From positions 35,913-99,912 of the IMG/VR virus record IMGVR_UViG_3300032240_002557: DNA of 64,000 nt; one strand, 5' to 3'. Source of the stretch: a virus. Under the pieces are notes generated by a model. It ran no database searches. It was not told the DNA's origin and saw only the letters and a program-made list of their open reading frames with translations. Position numbers and translations under genes: made by a program. This document shows positions 16,903-25,170 of the stretch, piece after piece; position 1 is the stretch's first letter; every line of letters begins with the position of its first letter.

Positions 16903-17673
16903 CTATGGTTCAGGAAGGCGATTGTCGAAGACAAAATCAAGTTCTAGCCCAAAGGGTCTAGTATCTTCCCCGTCCAATTTAGTGCTGCCTGGAAGATATA
17001 CAAAGATAGGATTAACAGTTCTTTTCCATGTTGATGCAGCAAGGAAAAGTGATTCATTAAGTGTTAAATTTCCTTGGTTAGTGGGATATGCTGTGGATCT
17101 AAAAACAATTGGGATTTTAATTCTGTAAAAAACCCCAGGTAGTAAATCCTTTACCGAGAAAAGACTTGGCTTTTCGTCATTCACAACTGCAAGTCTTTTA
17201 ATATCTTCTTGAAGAAAAAGTGCTTCTACTTTTTTACAAAAATCGTCCATTGTTCCCCTTCTGTCACCTTTTGCCCCACCAATATGAAGAACGATTGGCA
17301 TTTCTTGATATTCTTTGACATCAAAGTTTTTTATGAATTCTAAACAGAGAACAATTTGGGAGTGAGCATCAGTAATCTCTTCGTCAGAATCTGATGTTAA
17401 ATACTTTTTGCCTTTTATGTAAAATGCTACCCTAACACCTTTGTCGTTAATATAATTATTCATAGACGATTTTGCGCTCTCCGATACATTGAAATCAAGC
17501 ACATCAAAATCATCATCTGTTATCTCAAAAACGAAGCATTCATATCCTATATTAATTCCTTCTGAAATCTTATTAAGAACAAAATCACAGAATGGTATAG
17601 TATAAGATATTTTCTTCCCCTTCTTAGAAGCAAGAGGAAATCTGACTAATATGCCGTTCTTTTGGTTACTCAT
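16903..17673 (-). CDS. UvsE/UVDE-like TIM-barrel protein, probably lacking several metal ligands
   Basis: 256 aa. The centre reads IVLHIGGAKGDRRGTMDDFCKK, then RLAVVNDEKPSLFSVKDLL, then IPIVFRSTAYPTNQGN and ASTWKR. This order parallels the UV-damage endonuclease family (IHxGGxYGDK, RLxLENDD...DLL, PxVFDxHHH, TW). The His of the first block is kept, but the Glu of LEND is Val and the VFD-HH ligand positions read VFRSTAY, so known catalytic metal ligands appear to be replaced. It may be a degenerate or re-purposed paralogue. It sits between the Fpg/Nei gene and a DUF115-like gene. Assignment rests on remembered motifs and is moderate; otherwise hypothetical. Confidence 0.5.
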   Translation of the reverse strand: MSNQKNGILVRFPLASKKGKKISYTIPFCDFVLNKISEGINIGYECFVFEITDDDFDVLDFNVSESAKSSMNNYINDKGVRVAFYIKGKKYLTSDSDEEITDAHSQIVLCLEFIKNFDVKEYQEMPIVLHIGGAKGDRRGTMDDFCKKVEALFLQEDIKRLAVVNDEKPSLFSVKDLLPGVFYRIKIPIVFRSTAYPTNQGNLTLNESLFLAASTWKRTVNPIFVYLPGSTKLDGEDTRPFGLELDFVFDNRLPEP

Positions 17674-17694
17674 CCCTATTATAATTTTTTGTTG

Positions 17695-18381
17695 CTAAAT
17701 AGTTTCGAATTCCTCAAGTGTCATCTTGGGCCAAGATTCAATCATACTTTCGGTTGAAAGGTTAGCTATTTTTACTCCTTTGGCTATTAGTGCTTTACCA
17801 AGTTCTGAATATTCGGTCACAGTCTGATCTATCTGTCTATTAACTATATGTGTTCCAGTTTCAGCAAAGAAATGATTTTGCGTGAAATCAACACCAACCA
17901 TAGCTATTTTAGATGCACCCATTTGGTATGCTATTATGATAGCCATATATGGTGAATTTGTTGTGTAGTCTATGAATCCATAATTTTGTAAATCCACACC
18001 CCCATATTTTCCAAGATTTAAAATCACCTTTTTAGAATCATCTATGGGTAAATTTGATAAATGAGTAAAAACCCATTCCGAAGTATTATCCTTTACGTAT
18101 TTCCAGCGATCCCACTTGAAAGTATTTGGTGTATTTACAACAACTAAATATTTACACCATACTTGCCTTCCTGCATCATTAACACCGATCGTAATATGAT
18201 TGTCAAAGCTATCGAAATTTTTTAAAGATGCGCCACACCCGCAAATAACAAAAGATCCATCCTTGTGGGCATTTATAAAATCCTTAAATCTTCCTAGATC
18301 TTTATGTTGAACCGAATTTTCAACCGGATTTATGTTCTCTTCTGGAAATGAAAGTTTTCTTCTAATTCTTTCTATTGACAT
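17695..18381 (-). CDS. DUF115/Maf-like (glycosyltransferase-related) protein
   Basis: 228 aa. GCGASLKNF at about 47-55 followed by ITIGVNDAG, and later NSPYMAIIIAYQMGASKIAMVGVDF, form the Rossmann-like pattern of the DUF115/Maf family and of phage proteins often labelled morphogenetic. Related proteins include sialic-type sugar transferases and a pterin pyrophosphokinase. The substrate here is unknown. It is separated by 3 bases from the upstream 305-aa gene. A role in modifying a virion or host glycan is possible but not shown. Confidence 0.55.
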   Translation of the reverse strand: MSIERIRRKLSFPEENINPVENSVQHKDLGRFKDFINAHKDGSFVICGCGASLKNFDSFDNHITIGVNDAGRQVWCKYLVVVNTPNTFKWDRWKYVKDNTSEWVFTHLSNLPIDDSKKVILNLGKYGGVDLQNYGFIDYTTNSPYMAIIIAYQMGASKIAMVGVDFTQNHFFAETGTHIVNRQIDQTVTEYSELGKALIAKGVKIANLSTESMIESWPKMTLEEFETI

Positions 18382-18384
18382 CTT

Positions 18385-19302
18385 TTATCTTTGAGGTAGG
18401 TATTCACTCATTGATGGAACTAATTCGTCTGCAGCTTCACCGTAAGAAACACCATGCTTCTTCATAAAGTTGGAAGCTATGATTTTATATGCTTCTTTCA
18501 GTCCTTTGTTTCTAAGGATCTGAGCAGCTAAAAGATCACTATACTTTTCGTCAATACTTTTATTTTTGGTTAAAGCTTTTGCAGCTTCTACTGCTTCTAT
18601 CACTGTTAAATGGTTGTCATTAAACTTAGAAAAATTTTCATCATTTCTGTTGATATAGATTGCTTTATTTTCGGGAACCGAATAAATTGGGCCTAATTTT
18701 TTAAAATTCTCTATATGATGTTCATAATCAGGATGATTAGTGTCTATTAAAACAACTTGAATATTTGGGTCAATAAATCCAGGCCTTTCCATAACGCCAG
18801 TTCCTTCCTGAAGTAATAGATCTGTTTTTATGTTAGCACTCTTTGATTCTAAAGATCCCCAGATAAAATTACCATTGTTATATTTTAACGCAGTCATAAA
18901 TTTTTGTTTATTACTTATAGTTGATGCTCCCATTTCTTTTTTTAATATATTACCATTATCTGAGTGTGGTTCTACTGCATAGCTAGGAACTGTATAGATT
19001 TTACTCGTTTTAATACTTCTTACTTTTAAGATAGTATCCTTTCCGTTTGCAGTCCTTGATGTTGAAACAACCTCAGCGATAATTTTATTTTTATTAACGC
19101 CTCTTAGTTGTGCTTTAACAATATCCCCTGTTTGGTATTGTTCTCCCTTAACATAATCGTATGGATTTACGTCTCTGCCAACTGCTTTAGACAAATCATC
19201 GAAAGATTTATATTTAACTTTAAATACACCGTTTGAGCTATTAAATCCGTCACCGGAAAAAGTCTGCGCAAATTGTTCGTTTATTTTTTTGATCTTTGTC
19301 AT
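18385..19302 (-). CDS. Hypothetical protein with INE-type leader
   Basis: 305 aa, not recognised. The first residues MTKIKKINEQF contain I-N-E at 7-9, like the predicted prohead-protease sites elsewhere. Residues about 45-115 look beta-rich (GDIVKAQLRGVNKNKIIAEVV), possibly a small barrel. The C-terminal third has HLTVIEAVEAAKAL and DEKYSDLLAAQILRNKG, reminiscent of zinc-peptidase-like phage domains but without HExxH, so no activity is claimed. It overlaps the upstream 175-aa gene by 4 bases. Confidence 0.5.
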   Translation of the reverse strand: MTKIKKINEQFAQTFSGDGFNSSNGVFKVKYKSFDDLSKAVGRDVNPYDYVKGEQYQTGDIVKAQLRGVNKNKIIAEVVSTSRTANGKDTILKVRSIKTSKIYTVPSYAVEPHSDNGNILKKEMGASTISNKQKFMTALKYNNGNFIWGSLESKSANIKTDLLLQEGTGVMERPGFIDPNIQVVLIDTNHPDYEHHIENFKKLGPIYSVPENKAIYINRNDENFSKFNDNHLTVIEAVEAAKALTKNKSIDEKYSDLLAAQILRNKGLKEAYKIIASNFMKKHGVSYGEAADELVPSMSEYLPQR

Positions 19303-19826
19303 TTTCTTTTGTTAAGTTCTTCTATTACATCCCTTAGCTTTCCTGCTAGTATATAATCTTCTTTCTCGATAGACTCTTTTAATTTATCCTCAAGATTTAA
19401 ACCGCCTTCTATTTCAAATTTAAATTCTGGAATGTCTAATTCTTCTGTCATTGTAGCACTTTGTGCTATAAATAAAACTTGAAGTTTGGATTCTAAAATA
19501 GGAATTACTATCTCTTCGACAGGTTCTTCTTCGTTTTCTGTCTGAATTATTTCTATATTCTCCCATGCACCATTAATCCAAAGAATTAGCCAACATCCGT
19601 AACTAAGCTCTGTTAAATCATTCTCTATTACATACTCTAAAACTTTTTCTAATTCTTCCTTAGCACCATCAAGAGTAACTTTACCCCTTGTGATTCCTTT
19701 TATTTTAAGCTGCTCGTAACCAACTCTTCTGTCAAGAACCTTATAAAATTTTAGAACTTGATCCCAGTCAATAGTAGAAATAATACCATCGATTAATTTT
19801 TTATCTGTTTCCGTTATCTTAGACAT
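19299..19826 (-). CDS. Hypothetical protein with C-terminal UVR-like motif
   Basis: 175 aa. The last 35 residues (NLEDKLKESIEKEDYILAGKLRDVIEELNKR) match the UVR motif of UvrB/UvrC, a helical hairpin used for protein-protein contact; this may reflect a true UVR domain or convergent helices. The rest is acidic and unassigned. It is followed with a 4-base overlap by the 305-aa gene and is preceded by the fibre gene with a 4-base gap. Located next to repair genes, but a repair role is inference only. Confidence 0.5.
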   Translation of the reverse strand: MSKITETDKKLIDGIISTIDWDQVLKFYKVLDRRVGYEQLKIKGITRGKVTLDGAKEELEKVLEYVIENDLTELSYGCWLILWINGAWENIEIIQTENEEEPVEEIVIPILESKLQVLFIAQSATMTEELDIPEFKFEIEGGLNLEDKLKESIEKEDYILAGKLRDVIEELNKRK

Positions 19827-19830
19827 AAGC

Positions 19831-22161
19831 TTAGTCTTTCTTTAATAAGTTTTTTAATTCTTCTATTTGAATTTGTTGCTCTTTGATTCCCTGAATCAAT
19901 AATGAAACTATATTACCGTAAGAAACCATTAATGTTCCATCTTCTTTAGTCGTAATAACTTCAGGTAGTACCCTTTGTATCTCTTGTGCTATTACCCCTG
20001 CTCTTCTTGATTTGTCATCAGAATCTGTTCTAACAAAAGTGACACCTCTTATTTGCATAATCTTTTCTAGTGCATCTTTTATCTCTTCAACGTTCTCTTT
20101 TACTGATTCGTCGGAATAAGCAGCTATATCACCAGATGCGTAAATTGATACGCCACTTACGTCCCCTTCTACGTGTATCGGCCATCCAGGGGAAGCCGTA
20201 TTATATCCAAGTCTTTGAGAGGATGCATTCCAATAAAGTTTAGTTGTTGATTCAATATTAGTGCTACTTGTAAAGTATGCTAAATATGGGGTTGTCCCTG
20301 AATTTGTACCAGGTCCTACTGCTCCTTGAGCTCCTGTATATCCCTGAGCCCCTGCTGCTCCTTGTGATCCCGTTGCTCCTTGAGCTCCTGTTACACCCTG
20401 AGCTCCCTGAGCTCCTGTTCCACCCTGTGCCCCTTGAGTTCCAGTTGCTCCTTGAGCTCCTGTTGCTCCTTGAGCCCCGTTAACCCCAGATCTTCCCGAA
20501 GATCCCGAAGTTCCAGCATTTCCTGAAGTTCCTGCTGTCCCTGCTGGTCCAACTGCACCATCTAGATTTAGATTCCATATATCAGTAGAAATATAGCTAT
20601 TTGCCCCTGTTACTGCATCGATTTTAATGTCTAAATAGCCATTAGCTTTAATAAATCCGATTACAGTACCTGTTATGAAATTATCAGCATCGATTGCAAG
20701 AACTACACTTTGTGCTACAGTATATGAAAGGTTTTGCGATATGGTGTTAAAATATGCATTAGTACCTAATAAACTTTGAGATAGAGTTATAGACCCACCA
20801 GTATTGTGGGTAAGATCCGTCAAATAAGCAGTGTCTGCATATTTGTCCCCGGCTATTCCAGAACTACCTGAAGTACCTGTAGTTCCTGACGTTCCTGTTG
20901 TTCCTGAAGATCCAGAGGATCCTGCTCTTCCTGAAGATCCTGAGGTACTACTAGTTCCAGAAGAGCCTGATGACCCATCTTTACCTGATGAACCTGCTGA
21001 TCCTGAAGTACCCGTTGATCCTGAAGTACCCGTTGATCCTGATGTTCCAGTTCTCCCAGAAGATCCTGAAGTACCAGTTGATCCTGATGTTCCGTTCATT
21101 CCAGAAGTTCCTGAACTTCCACTTGCTCCTTGAGCACCCTTAGGTCCGATTGTTCCCGATTCACCAGAAGTTCCTGATGTGCTGCTGGTTCCTGAAGATC
21201 CTGATGTTCCTGTTCTACCTGAAGATCCTGCACTTCCTGATGTTCCATTATTACCGTTATCACCATTAGCTCCTGATGTACCTGCTGATCCAGATGTCCC
21301 CGAAGATCCATTAGGAGGTCCAGGTTCACCTTGTGCTCCTTGTGCACCCTGTGCTCCTGAAGCTCCCGTTGCACCATGTGCTCCTGAGAAAGTTATCCAA
21401 TCTGTAACACCATCAATACCTCCTGACATTTCTCCACCGTCTTCTAAAAGTGTTATTCCTGTTAATTCAAAAGTTATCGCTGCTCCGTTTAGGTATTCAG
21501 CATATCCACTTACTGATTTAAGTGTGACTGTAGTTGCGTCTGAGATAGCTTCTATTTTAGTATTAGAAGATAAAACTATATCTGCTACTATTTGCTGTCC
21601 TGTTTTGTAAACAACGTCTTGACACGTTGAAGTAACTAGAAGTACTCCGTCAACATAAATCTTAATAGTACCACCTAGTACAACACCAAGTATAGTAAAA
21701 GTAAATGACGAGGGGGTTTCTCCACTATAAGCGTATCCCTGGAAATCTTTTCCTGTAAATCTAATTTGTCCAGGTACTGAAGGTTTTGTTAGCTCTGTGT
21801 TTCGATCTGGTCTAAGTCTTACCCTACCACCGTCTCCTTTCTTGTTATAAACATCAATATCTCCACCAACAAAAAGATCTTTAGAAAGATTAGTAGAAGA
21901 AGCTGTAATTCCTCCGTTATTTCCGTCCATCACTATTTTAGCTACTCCTGTTGCAGGAAGTTGGACTGAATTTGCTCTAAGTATGTTTACAAAGAAATCT
22001 GCGCTCTTTGCGTCCATGCCTGGTATTTCTATAGTAATACCAAAAGTGGACTGTAAAAGCGCTATAGCGTCTTTTAACTGCTTAAAATTTTGATCTATTG
22101 TTAGATCTTTGGTATTCGATGTCGAAACCGGCTGTATGGTTAAATCTGTTAGTTCTGTCAT
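19831..22161 (-). CDS. Tail fibre/adhesin with Gly-rich repeats and S74 intramolecular chaperone
   Basis: 776 aa. N-terminal 1-260 is probably the virion attachment and a beta domain. Residues about 262-445 and 540-625 are triplet Gly repeats of two kinds: GTSGSSG-type and collagen-like GAQGATG-type. The C-terminal ~110 residues (SDESVKENVEEI...IQIEELKNLL) are a peptidase S74 domain, which trimerises fibres and then cuts itself off; the Ser at the start of SDESVKENV is the expected cleavage region. A GATATATA motif lies 19 bases before the ATG. Likely a host-recognition fibre. Confidence 0.85.
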   Translation of the reverse strand: MTELTDLTIQPVSTSNTKDLTIDQNFKQLKDAIALLQSTFGITIEIPGMDAKSADFFVNILRANSVQLPATGVAKIVMDGNNGGITASSTNLSKDLFVGGDIDVYNKKGDGGRVRLRPDRNTELTKPSVPGQIRFTGKDFQGYAYSGETPSSFTFTILGVVLGGTIKIYVDGVLLVTSTCQDVVYKTGQQIVADIVLSSNTKIEAISDATTVTLKSVSGYAEYLNGAAITFELTGITLLEDGGEMSGGIDGVTDWITFSGAHGATGASGAQGAQGAQGEPGPPNGSSGTSGSAGTSGANGDNGNNGTSGSAGSSGRTGTSGSSGTSSTSGTSGESGTIGPKGAQGASGSSGTSGMNGTSGSTGTSGSSGRTGTSGSTGTSGSTGTSGSAGSSGKDGSSGSSGTSSTSGSSGRAGSSGSSGTTGTSGTTGTSGSSGIAGDKYADTAYLTDLTHNTGGSITLSQSLLGTNAYFNTISQNLSYTVAQSVVLAIDADNFITGTVIGFIKANGYLDIKIDAVTGANSYISTDIWNLNLDGAVGPAGTAGTSGNAGTSGSSGRSGVNGAQGATGAQGATGTQGAQGGTGAQGAQGVTGAQGATGSQGAAGAQGYTGAQGAVGPGTNSGTTPYLAYFTSSTNIESTTKLYWNASSQRLGYNTASPGWPIHVEGDVSGVSIYASGDIAAYSDESVKENVEEIKDALEKIMQIRGVTFVRTDSDDKSRRAGVIAQEIQRVLPEVITTKEDGTLMVSYGNIVSLLIQGIKEQQIQIEELKNLLKKD
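20278..20540 (-). repeat. Collagen-like GAQ/GAT triplet repeats of the S74 fibre (second block)
   Basis: Encodes G-x-x triplets, mostly GAQGAxG, between the central beta region and the S74 domain. The DNA is repetitive with an 18-base feel (GAQGAT pairs). Confidence 0.85.
20827..21378 (-). repeat. GTS/GSS triplet repeats of the S74 fibre (first block)
   Basis: About 180 codons of Gly-[Thr/Ser]-Ser triplets with occasional inserts. The Gly-every-third pattern suggests a triple-stranded rod without proline-rich collagen chemistry. The same design recurs in the fibre at 34496-35920. Confidence 0.85.
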
Positions 22162-22180
22162 TTCTAGTGGATACTTTTCT

Positions 22181-22188
22181 TATATATC
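22181..22188 (-). promoter_or_regulatory. Late-type promoter motif GATATATA
   Basis: Minus-strand octamer 19 bases before the S74 fibre ATG at 22161, in the 46-base gap after the replication block. Confidence 0.65.
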
Positions 22189-22207
22189 CATAGAAAAAAG
22201 AACCAGA

Positions 22208-22606
22208 TTAACCTATCTGCTCAGAAATCGATTTACAAAAATCTTTAAATTCTTTAGGGTAAAATTTGCTCAGTTCAGATATCTCTCGATCAGAGATTTC
22301 GTATTTCCTTTTTATTATTTCTGCAACTTCCTCAGGAGGGGTAAAGTTTTTAATCTTATCTTTCTTAATAGTTGCAGTATAGAACCAACCAGGAACTGTT
22401 TTATATTTCAGATTTAATGTCGCTCTCCAGTAATCTATGACAGAAACTGGATCTATTTTAGTGTTATTAAAAGCATTTGCTTGTAATGGAAATGAAATTG
22501 ACATGATCCTATTGATCATGAAGAAATTTTTCCCTTTCTCAATCTTAGAAATCTCGTCCCATTTCTTCTGGGTAAAGAAGCATTTTAGTATATCAAATAA
22601 TTCCAT
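22208..22606 (-). CDS. Hypothetical protein, possible small clamp-loader subunit (gp62-like)
   Basis: 132 aa, not confidently recognised. It is helical and basic, with PPEEVAEIIKRKYEISDREISEL near 90-112. It is the last gene of a replication operon (ligase, gp44-like clamp loader, guanylate kinase, RNase H) and its start overlaps the RNase H stop by 1 base. T4 places the small clamp-loader subunit gp62 directly after gp44, and length and helical content are compatible, but sequence support is weak. A structure prediction of the complex with the gp44-like protein would decide. Confidence 0.45.
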   Translation of the reverse strand: MELFDILKCFFTQKKWDEISKIEKGKNFFMINRIMSISFPLQANAFNNTKIDPVSVIDYWRATLNLKYKTVPGWFYTATIKKDKIKNFTPPEEVAEIIKRKYEISDREISELSKFYPKEFKDFCKSISEQIG

Positions 22607-23745
22607 TATTTCTTTTTAAAGCTCATAAAAGGATTAAAAGCAGATGGTGCTTCATATTTGTCCCATCTGGATCTTCCAATTAAATTTGTCTTATCTGTCA
22701 GTGTTGGCTTTATTTCAAGGTCAGTATTTGAATAGGAAAATTCCATTGCTGCTAGTACTTCTTCAGGTATTACATGTTCAGATAGCCATACCAGTTGAGC
22801 ATTCTCGTGATAATTGTTTGCAACCTCTTGTCTATTAGCTGCTGTGTCAGTATATGAAAGTGATCTTAAAACATATCCAGAAACCCAATCTTTAAATTCA
22901 TCATTCTTCCAAATATCTTCTAATCTAGAATTACCCCATCCGGATTGTTTAAAATTCTCGTAGATGGAAGCAGATTTTGCTGGTGTTAGTTTAAATATCT
23001 TACCAGGTGTTTTTTCGTAAGAAAATATGCTAGGAACGTTATCTCCTTTATCCCCAGTTAAGATCTTTTCAAAAATTAATTTATCCTTATTCACTATTTC
23101 TAGTGTTGCAGATGCTGCAAGATTGGCTATTTTCTCTTTTTCACTATTCTGAACAAAATCTAGATTGAAAATAGAAACATCTTCTTCTTTTTCTAAATAA
23201 TCTGATTTCCAATTCTTATCACAGAATATTTTATTATTCTTAGAATTAGCATTCCAACAGATCGTCCATCTTCCATTTTCACATTCAACCAATTGGTGGC
23301 TGTCTTTATCACCTGAATAAATTATGACGTTATGCCCTTGTTCTTTTAATTTCTTATTCCAAAACCATAAAAGATCATCACCTTCTGCTCCCTGAGCTTT
23401 AGAATAGATGTAGCCGTTTAATTCTAAGAATTTACCAAACTCCTCCATCAGAATAAAAAAAGATCCCCAATCTACAGTTTCACTCTTAACCCTTCCTGAT
23501 TTATATTCTTCTCTCTTAATGTCTAAGTTTTTTCTCCAAGATCTAGAATCCTTACAGAATATAACATATCCTGTTGTGGGTATTTGATTCAGTGAATAAC
23601 AAATATCTGTCATGATTTTTCTCATAAACATTCCTTGTTCTTCATTTCTGGAAAGAACTTCCCCGGGCTGTTTAGAACCAAAATCGGAGAATATTGCAAA
23701 TGTTTTGTGGAAAAGATAATTTCCGTCTATTATAACGCTAGTCAT
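22606..23745 (-). CDS. rnh: 5'-3' exonuclease / RNase H-type flap nuclease
   Basis: 379 aa. A PIN-like FEN domain: IIDGNYLFHKTF (residues 4-15), IFCKDSRSWRK, GAEGDDLLWFW (near 122) and YSGDKDSHQL (near 145) carry the acidic metal ligands. LTGDKGDNVPSIF near 232 is the H3TH DNA-binding element. T4 RNase H (305 aa) removes RNA primers and flaps; this copy is about 70 aa longer. The Asp cluster is intact. It sits 1 base from the guanylate kinase gene in the replication operon. Confidence 0.88.
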   Translation of the reverse strand: MTSVIIDGNYLFHKTFAIFSDFGSKQPGEVLSRNEEQGMFMRKIMTDICYSLNQIPTTGYVIFCKDSRSWRKNLDIKREEYKSGRVKSETVDWGSFFILMEEFGKFLELNGYIYSKAQGAEGDDLLWFWNKKLKEQGHNVIIYSGDKDSHQLVECENGRWTICWNANSKNNKIFCDKNWKSDYLEKEEDVSIFNLDFVQNSEKEKIANLAASATLEIVNKDKLIFEKILTGDKGDNVPSIFSYEKTPGKIFKLTPAKSASIYENFKQSGWGNSRLEDIWKNDEFKDWVSGYVLRSLSYTDTAANRQEVANNYHENAQLVWLSEHVIPEEVLAAMEFSYSNTDLEIKPTLTDKTNLIGRSRWDKYEAPSAFNPFMSFKKK

Positions 23746-23746
23746 A

Positions 23747-24226
23747 TTAAAAGTCTTGATTTGTTACCCTCATATCATAGTTGGAAAATTCGAAAAAATC
23801 CTGATCGTCTGCTTCTATCCTACGATCTACAGAATCTGCGTCTTTCCTTTGAAGTAATCTTTGTTTTATAATTTCTTTTGGCGGATCTATGAAAATGACA
23901 AAACATTTTTCTCTATCTTCTGCCTTAATATTATTTACCCCTCTAGGTGTCATAATAAATAAATTTGATCTTTTAAAATCGTCAATTAGTGTTCCGTATT
24001 TCCATCCATTAAATTCGTCTACTTCGTAGAAGTTAATAGAATTATTTTCAAAAAATTGAAAGTCTGTAAATTTATAATCCTTACCTTCTTGTTCTCCTTC
24101 CCTAATTGGTCTACTTGTATGGGAAACACAATACCTAAATCCCCTTGCTTCAAATTTTTTGCGAAGAAAATCCTTACCTGACCCACCACGACCAACTATA
24201 ACTATTTTACAATCATCGGTAATCAT
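23747..24226 (-). CDS. gmk: Guanylate kinase-like protein
   Basis: 159 aa. Walker A GRGGSGKD at 12-19, then HTSRPIREGEQEGKDYKF, the GMP-binding block of guanylate kinases (TSRPxRxGExxGxDY). A late basic segment (QRLLQRKDADSVDRRIEAD) supplies lid arginines. Slightly shorter than cellular Gmk (about 200 aa). It would supply GDP/dGDP for phage DNA synthesis, in line with its position between clamp loader and RNase H; the clamp-loader stop and this start overlap by 1 base. Confidence 0.88.
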   Translation of the reverse strand: MITDDCKIVIVGRGGSGKDFLRKKFEARGFRYCVSHTSRPIREGEQEGKDYKFTDFQFFENNSINFYEVDEFNGWKYGTLIDDFKRSNLFIMTPRGVNNIKAEDREKCFVIFIDPPKEIIKQRLLQRKDADSVDRRIEADDQDFFEFSNYDMRVTNQDF

Positions 24227-25170
24227 TACTGTGTTAATTTTTGTATTGAATAGAATAATGAGAGCAAACTAACAACCGGATCTATAACTTGAGTTCTTTG
24301 TGCTTGGTGCTGTGCAACAAGAATAAGAACCGCAGGAATTATCTGAATCTTATCTGACTTCTTCTCTCTTATCCATTCTATAAATTCACGTCCTAAAGAT
24401 TCCATAACTTCACCGACCGAATTAGAATATTGTCCTGCTATAACCTGATAGCTTTTTACTGGATCTAATTTTTGAAAAAGCATTTCGTAAAGTTCTTCGT
24501 AATCCCAAGACGATTCCGAGACCTTCTCCTCTGTGATCTCTGTAGTTCCTTGAATCTGCCATCTTTGCATACAATTTAGTGCAGATCTCATGTCTGGATA
24601 AAACTTCTTTACGAAAGATTTAGTTGCTCTATCATCAATAGAGATATTAAGCTTACTCAGGATAAGAACTATTCTTTTTTCCCATTCGTCTCTAAGTTCT
24701 TGTTCTTCTTCTTTGTTTACCGGATCAAAGATAAAAACTTCGAATCTACTTTTCATAGGATCTGGTACTTTATTGATCCAATTACAAGTAGCTACGAATC
24801 TAGTGTTCTTTGCAAACTTCTCCATTGTTCCGCGGAGTGCTTTGTAGAATTGATCAGATGCGCCGTCAAACTCATCCAACACCACAACTTTCATGGCATT
24901 AGTATCATCCATAATAGAAATAGTTGAGCAGAATCCAGTGATCTTGTCCCGAACGGTATCAACAGAACTTTCGTCCGATACGTTAATGAATAATCTTGGT
25001 GAATCGTTGGACAGAATCTTAGCTAAAGATGTTTTACCAGAACCTGGTGTTCCGGTTAATAAAACATTCTGCTGAAGCCCGTTAGCAAAAGCATCTTTGA
25101 TTCTCTTTGGAAGAATCATGTGCTCCAATTTCTTAGGTCTTAATTTCTCTGTTAAAAGGCTGTTTATCAT
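24226..25170 (-). CDS. gp44: Sliding clamp loader ATPase, gp44-like
   Basis: 314 aa AAA+ protein of the RFC/gp44 type. LTGTPGSGKTS at 38-48 is Walker A; VVLDEFDGA near 102 is Walker B with DEFD in place of DEAD; TCNWINK near 132 is sensor 1; DPMKSRF near 142 holds the arginine finger. It loads the polymerase clamp. The clamp (gp45) and polymerase (gp43) are not in this window. Overlaps the ligase stop by 4 bases. Confidence 0.92.
   Translation of the reverse strand: MINSLLTEKLRPKKLEHMILPKRIKDAFANGLQQNVLLTGTPGSGKTSLAKILSNDSPRLFINVSDESSVDTVRDKITGFCSTISIMDDTNAMKVVVLDEFDGASDQFYKALRGTMEKFAKNTRFVATCNWINKVPDPMKSRFEVFIFDPVNKEEEQELRDEWEKRIVLILSKLNISIDDRATKSFVKKFYPDMRSALNCMQRWQIQGTTEITEEKVSESSWDYEELYEMLFQKLDPVKSYQVIAGQYSNSVGEVMESLGREFIEWIREKKSDKIQIIPAVLILVAQHQAQRTQVIDPVVSLLSLFYSIQKLTQ

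Noticed and set aside
20831-21610. Long + strand open frames rich in Pro/Val/Glu opposite the fibre
   Set aside because: They are the antisense of Gly-Thr-Ser triplet repeats; periodic codons keep the opposite frame open.
24226-25170. Host DnaX/RuvB-type protein picked up by the phage
   Set aside because: Position with ligase, kinase and RNase H and the length fit phage gp44 better.
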